DNA from: Pseudogracilibacillus sp.
GTDB taxonomy: Bacteria > Bacillota > Bacilli > Bacillales > Amphibacillaceae
Direction: 5' to 3'
DNA length: 64,000 nt
Assembly: GCA_026169815.1 (NCBI GenBank)
Contig: JAPFDT010000002.1
Span: forward strand, 62,001 to 126,000
The notes under the pieces are model-generated. The model did no database searches, was not told where the DNA came from, and saw only the letters and a list, made by a program, of their open reading frames with translations. Of this stretch, positions 60,201 to 64,000 are shown piece by piece. The position numbers were made by a program, and so were the translations under genes. Numbering within the stretch: position 1 is the stretch's first letter; each line of letters starts with the position of its first letter.

Positions 60201-61416
60201 ATTCTACTGATGCTATTTCATCCATTAACCCTTGTAACTTTTCTTCTATATTTACTAAATCATTATAATTTACAACTAAATTTCGTTGTTCTTCTGATAA
60301 CTTTTCGTATAAATTTCGAGCTTCCTCTACTACTCCTACATCTTTTAATGTAATCTCTGATTTTGCAGGAAGTGTACTTATCGCAGATTCAACTTCTGTA
60401 ACTTCAACATCTTCAGGACGATCTTTATCTTCGTCATCTTTAACTGGATCGCCTGTCACTACTACTTCTGCATATGGACGAACAATATTTCGGTCACCTG
60501 CGTCATTTTCACGGTTTGCTGATAAGTGATATGTACCGGGTTCATTAAAAACGACTTCAGCATTTCCGTTCTGATCTGTTAAAATTGTTTCATCATTTAA
60601 AATATATTCTTCTTCATCAATTAAAATAGAAGCATCTTTAACAGGGTTTACAACATCATAATTAACTCCTGTTAGTTCTAACTCTAGACTCTCTCCTGTT
60701 TCTACAGAATATTTTTCACTGTCAAACCAAGAGAATGTGTTGTCAGTAAAATTAACTACATAATAGAGAACAATAGATTCCCCACCTTTTAGCTCTCTAT
60801 CTAAAACTCCTACTGGAACATATGAATTATCAATAAAATACATCCAGCCGTCCATACCTAAAGGATGTGTAAATTCACCAAGTCCATTAATATTCTGGAT
60901 ATAATTACCACTCGAACCTAACCCGAACTGAGCATCATCTTTTAAATCTAATCCCTCTACTGTCTCTAATGCTTGAATAATCGCATGAATTGCCCTAGGG
61001 CTATCTGGATATTGCGAATTTCCTCCGTTATTTCGATTAATATACTCTATTAATTCAAAACTCTCTACTTCAATTTCAGTAGTCGGTACTAATGTTTTTT
61101 CATGCGTTTCTACTCTAACGTCTACTGTAACTGGTGGAGCTCTTTCCTTTGTTTCAGAAGCTGCCTTTTTCTCTTTTGAATCATCTTGATCTTCCTTTGA
61201 TGATTCTTCATTTTTAACTTCTTCAGCTTCTTCTTCATTATTTACTGCGCTCTCTTCATCTTTTTGTTCTTCGTCGACTTTTTCATTATCTATCTCTTCA
61301 GTATCATCATCATTTCCACTCGTGCTTTCCGCATATGTAGTAATCGGTGATAAAAATGAAGAGATTAATAGTACGACTGCAAATAGCATACTTAACCATT
61401 TCTGATTCTGTTTCAT
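57214..61416 (-). CDS. Wall-anchored transcobalamin-like protein: DUF4430 + terpenoid-cyclase-like barrel + FIVAR repeats + LPKTA
   Basis: This is a 1400-residue surface protein. In order: signal peptide (1-29), acidic linker (30-90), DUF4430 domain (about 110-225, GWMYFIDNSYVPVG at 190-203), an Ig-like domain (about 231-322), helical repeats (340-460), an alpha/alpha barrel (about 467-760 with NEDGSWSLNP, VDITAMAIIGLAPY, EATAQTIIGLTAYG, NEDGGFAHT), FIVAR-type three-helix repeats (about 785-1050), a beta domain (1060-1190), a 12-residue acidic tandem repeat, another FIVAR unit, and the sortase motif LPKTA (1367-1371) with a membrane helix and basic tail. Barrel plus DUF4430 are the two halves of intrinsic factor/transcobalamin. 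It is first in the gene run behind the cobalamin riboswitch. B12 binding is inferred, not shown. Confidence 0.88.
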   Translation of the reverse strand: MKQNQKWLSMLFAVVLLISSFLSPITTYAESTSGNDDDTEEIDNEKVDEEQKDEESAVNNEEEAEEVKNEESSKEDQDDSKEKKAASETKERAPPVTVDVRVETHEKTLVPTTEIEVESFELIEYINRNNGGNSQYPDSPRAIHAIIQALETVEGLDLKDDAQFGLGSSGNYIQNINGLGEFTHPLGMDGWMYFIDNSYVPVGVLDRELKGGESIVLYYVVNFTDNTFSWFDSEKYSVETGESLELELTGVNYDVVNPVKDASILIDEEEYILNDETILTDQNGNAEVVFNEPGTYHLSANRENDAGDRNIVRPYAEVVVTGDPVKDDEDKDRPEDVEVTEVESAISTLPAKSEITLKDVGVVEEARNLYEKLSEEQRNLVVNYNDLVNIEEKLQGLMDEIASVELAIDELPDVSNLTLDNKKSVEEVHQLFKDLTNEQQELVRNLDKLASLQEKLVELEKESKNEYDLGKHIDKTADYIISKGVNSEWEAIGLARAGKTVPNSYHDVFYNNVKNQVDDALVFGRAKITDIERLAISAVAIGKDPRDVKGTNLIEYLYDSPMRGATDSMTLQGNNGPIFALIALNSNDFSEPFESKWNREKLVDELLNNQNEDGSWSLNPSFANPSVDITAMAIIGLAPYKNQEKVKTAIEGAINYLSSVQNDEGGFTEAFVGGTSSEATAQTIIGLTAYGMDPTDKKFTKNGNNLIDHLLSFHNEDGGFAHTLDFPSSNAMATEQALQGLVAYDLFLNDEGRLYEFNNFNDNNDKNVEKVEEIIESLPTVKDFTLEQNDSIEEARIAYEKLTDYQKTLVNNYNKLEELEEKQKELEAELGIVNKTELENKIKEAKSINTSNKTAESVSNLNESITKAESVLKSDDAIKEDVEKALDSLIKAIDQLEDKSAEKVDKSTITEKVEEASKINIDNKTETSVEKFQTALSNANWVIASSDVSQKDVNKALKDLEQAIKNLEEITIDKSTLEKTLKQAKEASLKDRTESTKNVLLKSIEKGESTLANEKASQSDVDQAVDSIKKAINDLEYVEEVIVVESEKEAKVTAGKTVRVQGKEDSASIEMPKNLPENTSVIVKVIEDTEDEKERKVAGTVVDVQLILPDNVKDKEEFEYVLTLDVNQEFENEEVAIYHFNEDDNNWEYVGGEINEDGSISYTVTHFSQYGVFVVKDGDKPEEEKDDETGKDNEEGSDDETGKDNEEGSDDETGKDNEEGSDDETGKDNEEGSDDETGKDNEEGSDGETDKDNGEGSRDETDKKKEESILIDKVEEAQKYNKKNYTKKSLEKLNKALSNAETVLSDKNSTKEDISAAIKLINQAIDELVEETTEEKNQQKPQDKDLIVDVSDDSSNIEKAEEPENSLPKTATSYYTYMLIGSLLLAIAVMMLIIRKRRLN
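57613..57864 (-). repeat. 36-bp in-frame tandem repeats encoding DDETGKDNEEGS
   Basis: Unit starts lie at 57649, 57685, 57721, 57757, 57793 and 57829, exactly 36 bp apart, with a degenerate copy before them. Each encodes a 12-residue Asp/Glu-rich block; five protein copies are identical and two have diverged. The near-identity at the DNA level suggests recent expansion and possible copy-number variation. It is a spacer in the wall protein. Confidence 0.92.
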
Positions 61417-61505
61417 TAACTCATTCCTCCAATTAATAATTCTAATTCCATTAAACTACTCGTTCACTTATATTAATTCTGCTTGCTATTATCCTCTCCC
61501 TTAAA

Positions 61506-61800
61506 TAAAAAAATCCCTACCTCCAGATAGAGATAAGGATGAACATATATGTACATCATAAATTATTGGTTTTTACACACAATAATTCCATACATGCATA
61601 ACCTTTTCCTGGAAGGTTGTTAAAAGCATATGTACTGGCAAGTCTCCTGACTTATGGATCATCGCTTACTCTTACCTTCCCAGCTTAAGCTAGTGGCATA
61701 TTTAGAGTTCGCTCTCCAATTACAGTGGCCGGAACCGTTCAGGGATTACACCTGATTCCTTTTTAATCTTTTGCTTTTGACAAAAGAACCTAATACAACA
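61506..61800 (-). ncRNA. Cobalamin (adenosylcobalamin-type) riboswitch with terminator
   Basis: Read on the minus strand, the leader shows AAAAAGGAATCAGGTGTAAT, then CGGTTCCGGCCACTGTAATT, which includes the B12-box-type GCCACTGT, and later GTCAGGAGACTTGCC, the conserved core elements in the right order. A hairpin with 11-bp arms (61512-61522 with 61530-61540, G-U pairs included) is followed by T7, so control is by transcription termination. Cobalamin should switch the downstream genes off. Confidence 0.93.
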
Positions 61801-61824
61801 TATTAAATTATCACACTATAGTAA

Positions 61825-61853
61825 ATTATAGTCTATCCATTACGTAATCACAA
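61825..61853 (-). promoter_or_regulatory. Sigma-A promoter of the B12-linked gene run
   Basis: On the minus strand, TTGTGA (61848-61853) and TATAAT (61825-61830) are separated by exactly 17 bp, about 25 bp before the riboswitch. Confidence 0.85.
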
Positions 61854-61925
61854 ATAGTTGTCCTCATTTTTATATAAATAGAGGAATAAGACTAGATGAT
61901 GTTACATTTATCTGCATAAATGAAA

Positions 61926-61960
61926 ACGCAGATTGCTAGTAATCTACTAACAACCTGCGT
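61926..61960 (-). terminator. Terminator of the NlpC/P60 gene
   Basis: Imperfect 16-bp arms (ACGCAGRTTGYTAGTA) end in a short T-rich tail on the minus strand, 21 bp after the stop. Confidence 0.75.
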
Positions 61961-61980
61961 ATAAAATTTAAATTCTATTA

Positions 61981-63222
61981 TTAGTTAACTCTTCTAACAT
62001 GACCGTTGAAAGCATCTTTCCAATAGCCACTGCTCATGTTCGCAATTGCTACACCTGTACTAGTTTGAGCTCCTAGGAACTGTCCGCCACCTAAGTAAAT
62101 ACCTACGTGTGCACTTCCATTAGGATTCGTAAAGAATACTAAGTCACCTGCTTGTGCGTCACTATAAGAAACTTTTGTACCTGTACCACTTAATGCTCCT
62201 GTACTTGACGGAATGTTCTTACCTGCTTGTCCATATGCCCAAGATACAAACCCTGAACAGTCAAATCCACTTGGAGTTTTACCACCATACACATATGATG
62301 TACCCATCACTGACTTACCAGCACTAATTGCTGAACCCCCACCTGCTGAGTTTCCAGGTGCTTTTGCTTTACTTTCTTTCTTTTTAGGTGTTGCTGATGT
62401 TTCTGTGTTACTTGATTCATTGTTATTGTTATTACTATTATTATTGTTGTTATTTGAACTTGTTGATTGAGTTGCAACTTCTGTTGAAGCTGGTGTTGAT
62501 GTTTCAACTTCGCTTGCTGCTGCAATTTCACTTCTAATTTCATTTTCTAATGATGCTAACTGTGTATCTTCTGATTCAAGTGAAGATTTCTCTTCTTTTA
62601 ATTTAGACTCTTTCTTTTTAAGTGTCTTCTTCTTATCATCGATTGCTTCTAATTGTGTTGTAGTTACATGTTCTACTTCTTTTAATGAAACTTTATTTTC
62701 TTCTTGCTCATCTAACTTAACTTCTACAAGTTCCATATCTTCTTTTTGCTCGTTCATTAACTTTTGATCTGCTGCTGCAATTGTAGATGCTGCTTCAGAA
62801 CGAGTAAATACTTCTGAAAAGTTCTCAGAACCTAATAGTACATCCATAAATGATGGGTTTCCACCATTTTCTTGATATGCAGCAATTCTATTTTTAAGAA
62901 TTTCATTACGTTCTTCAATTCGTTTGTTAATTACTTCGATTTCTTCTTCGTATTCATCAATTTTAACTTCTACATCTTTTAATTGTTTTTCGTTTTTAGC
63001 AAGTACAGTTTCTAATTCTACTAACTCTGTATTTAAATCTTTAATTTCATATAAAATATCTGCGATTTTCGATTCAGCTTTTGATAAATCCGACTTAACC
63101 TCTTGACGTTCTTTCTTTACATCGCTTAATGACTTTTCAGCTGATACCGAATCTGACGTGATAAATGTACTTCCTAAAGTTACCATGGCAATTGTGCCAA
63201 GTGTGATTACTGTTTTTTTCAA
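61981..63222 (-). CDS. CwlO-like NlpC/P60 peptidoglycan endopeptidase with coiled coil
   Basis: This is a 413-residue secreted wall hydrolase. A signal peptide (1-29, ending SVSA) is followed by a long coiled coil (about 30-235, rich in Lys/Glu with LKDVEVKIDEYEEEIEVINK), a Ser/Asn/Thr linker with poly-Asn stretches (about 240-275), and a C-terminal NlpC/P60 domain. The catalytic Cys322 is in GFDCSGFVSW and His372 in NGSAHVGIYLG. It has the architecture of B. subtilis CwlO, a DL-endopeptidase for cell elongation that is usually controlled by FtsEX and WalRK. The ribosome site is GGGGAAA; a possible extended -10 promoter lies upstream. Confidence 0.9.
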   Translation of the reverse strand: MKKTVITLGTIAMVTLGSTFITSDSVSAEKSLSDVKKERQEVKSDLSKAESKIADILYEIKDLNTELVELETVLAKNEKQLKDVEVKIDEYEEEIEVINKRIEERNEILKNRIAAYQENGGNPSFMDVLLGSENFSEVFTRSEAASTIAAADQKLMNEQKEDMELVEVKLDEQEENKVSLKEVEHVTTTQLEAIDDKKKTLKKKESKLKEEKSSLESEDTQLASLENEIRSEIAAASEVETSTPASTEVATQSTSSNNNNNNSNNNNNESSNTETSATPKKKESKAKAPGNSAGGGSAISAGKSVMGTSYVYGGKTPSGFDCSGFVSWAYGQAGKNIPSSTGALSGTGTKVSYSDAQAGDLVFFTNPNGSAHVGIYLGGGQFLGAQTSTGVAIANMSSGYWKDAFNGHVRRVN

Positions 63223-63575
63223 TTATATTTCCCCGCTTCCAAATGATGGTTAATTCTATATGTATCTCTTTATTTTTATTTTTAAATCTATTATTTTCAA
63301 CTCAAATGCTAGTATAACATCCTTAAGTAACAACTAGGTTAGGTTAATGTTACAGTTATGTTTCAATATGATTTATTTTTTTCGACATTTTGTAACTTTC
63401 TTCATACTGTAGCTGAAACTTTTATCGGATGCCTTCATGACGCAACATATGAAAATTTACCATACCTAAAAATGGAAAGCAAGTTTTATGATATTTTTAT
63501 ATTTTATCCCTTTTTTAGGCTAAAGCTATTCTATTAATATAGTCTTCTTTTAATAGATTAAATTAAATAAAACAA
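63223..63575. other. Intergenic region, about 350 bp
   Basis: It holds the cwlO-like gene's long leader and promoter candidate; nothing else convincing. TGTTAC/TGTAAC hexamers occur near 63330-63360 but without clean WalR-box spacing. Confidence 0.6.
63309..63318 (-). promoter_or_regulatory. Extended -10 promoter candidate of the CwlO-like gene
   Basis: Minus-strand TGTTATACT contains TGn-TATACT (-10 at 63311-63316). A -35 is not evident, as is common for extended -10 or activator-dependent promoters. It leaves a leader of about 80 nt. Confidence 0.5.
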
Positions 63576-63608
63576 AAAAACTACCCTATATATAATAGAG
63601 TAGTTTTT
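63576..63608 (-). terminator. Terminator of aceA
   Basis: Nine-bp arms AAAAACTAC and complement, ending in T7 on the minus strand, 22 bp after the aceA stop. Confidence 0.85.
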
Positions 63609-63630
63609 GAACATTTGTTGATTATATTGT

Positions 63631-64000
63631 TTACTTGAACTGCTCAGCTTCAGTAGATCCAGCTAGTGCAACAGTAGATGATTCTCCACCTGCAATAACT
63701 TGTGCTACTTCGTCAAAGTAACCTGTTCCAACTTCACGTTGGTGACGAGTTGCAGTGAATCCTTTTTCTTCTGCAGCAAATTCTTTAGACTGTACTAGAC
63801 GTGAGTAAGCACCCATTCCTTTGTCTTTGTACTGTTCAGCAAGTTCGAACATGCTGTAGTTTAATGTATGGAATCCAGCTAATGTAACGAACTGGAACTT
63901 ATAACCCATAGCAGCGATTTCTTTCTGGAAATTATCCATTTCTTCTTCAGACATATGGATTGACCAGTTGAATGATGGTGAACAATTATACGCTAGTAAC
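63631..64000 (-). CDS. aceA: Isocitrate lyase, C-terminal part (cut by the window edge)
   Basis: It cleaves isocitrate to glyoxylate and succinate in the glyoxylate shunt. The frame runs without a stop to the window edge, reading [20 protein letters not shown] at its visible start, an active-site block of the family, followed by [20 protein letters not shown] and the C-terminal [20 protein letters not shown]. The ATG at 63954 is internal, not a start. About 123 residues are visible of roughly 430. The shunt lets cells grow on acetate or fatty acids, fitting with fadNAE in the same window. Confidence 0.95.
   Translation of the reverse strand, partial: LLAYNCSPSFNWSIHMSEEEMDNFQKEIAAMGYKFQFVTLAGFHTLNYSMFELAEQYKDKGMGAYSRLVQSKEFAAEEKGFTATRHQREVGTGYFDEVAQVIAGGESSTVALAGSTEAEQFK

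Larger units (their letters stand above)
61417..61925. other. Leader and promoter region of the B12-linked gene run, 509 bp
   Basis: The whole stretch is accounted for by the promoter (61825-61853), the cobalamin riboswitch and its terminator (61506-61800), and about 90 bp of further leader before the wall-protein start. No small gene was seen. Confidence 0.8.

Noticed and set aside
63320..63370. WalR box upstream of the CwlO-like gene
   Set aside because: TGTTAC/TGTAAC hexamers occur, but not as two good half-sites 5 bp apart; support is too weak to list as a feature.

Overview
The window is chromosomal DNA from a low-G+C Gram-positive bacterium of the Bacillaceae. Evidence: B. subtilis-type gene orders (hemAXCDBL; sufCDSUB; the yus block metNPQ–yusEF–gcvH–yusI–fadENA), S-box and cobalamin riboswitches, strong Shine-Dalgarno sites with frequent TTG/GTG starts, lipoprotein and sortase signals, and HemQ of the coproporphyrin-dependent haem route. 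The genus cannot be fixed from this window. No tRNA, rRNA, CRISPR array, prophage or insertion sequence was seen.

Layout. 0–7 kb: hemAXCDBL on the minus strand with divergent hemQ. 7–13 kb: an MFS exporter with its GntR regulator, a small frameshifted gene, a lipoprotein, a methyltransferase, and a SAM-riboswitch-controlled MetE-like gene. 13–20 kb: a CitMHS transporter and the complete Suf iron-sulphur operon. 20–32 kb: SAM-riboswitch-controlled metNIQ, small redox genes, gcvH and fadNAE (with a FadR-like operator), flanked by two arrays of one 52-bp hairpin repeat in opposite orientation. 32–37 kb: methylmalonyl-CoA mutase (two subunits) with its MeaB GTPase. 37–42 kb: a Zur-box-controlled znuACB–zur zinc system, a paired FluC/CrcB fluoride channel and a perfectly phased 41-bp repeat array. 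42–44.6 kb: an HrtAB-like ABC exporter and a nitroreductase.

44.7–61.9 kb is the most interesting part: one minus-strand run of ten closely packed genes behind a good sigma-A promoter and a cobalamin riboswitch with terminator. It encodes a 1400-residue LPKTA wall-anchored protein that joins a DUF4430 beta domain to a terpenoid-cyclase-like alpha/alpha barrel, the two folds that make up animal intrinsic factor and transcobalamin. It also encodes separate membrane-anchored beta-only and barrel-only proteins, an ECF transporter (T, fused A-A, S), and a MoxR–DUF58–transglutaminase-like trio whose transglutaminase lacks the catalytic Cys. I read this as a transcobalamin-like B12 capture relay feeding an ECF transporter. 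The B12-dependent mutase encoded 7 kb away is a plausible consumer.

62–64 kb: a CwlO-like NlpC/P60 endopeptidase and the C-terminal part of isocitrate lyase, cut by the window edge.

The other main surprise is HemC: the invariant cofactor-carrying Cys is Glu, and several conserved active-site residues are also changed, in an otherwise intact haem operon.
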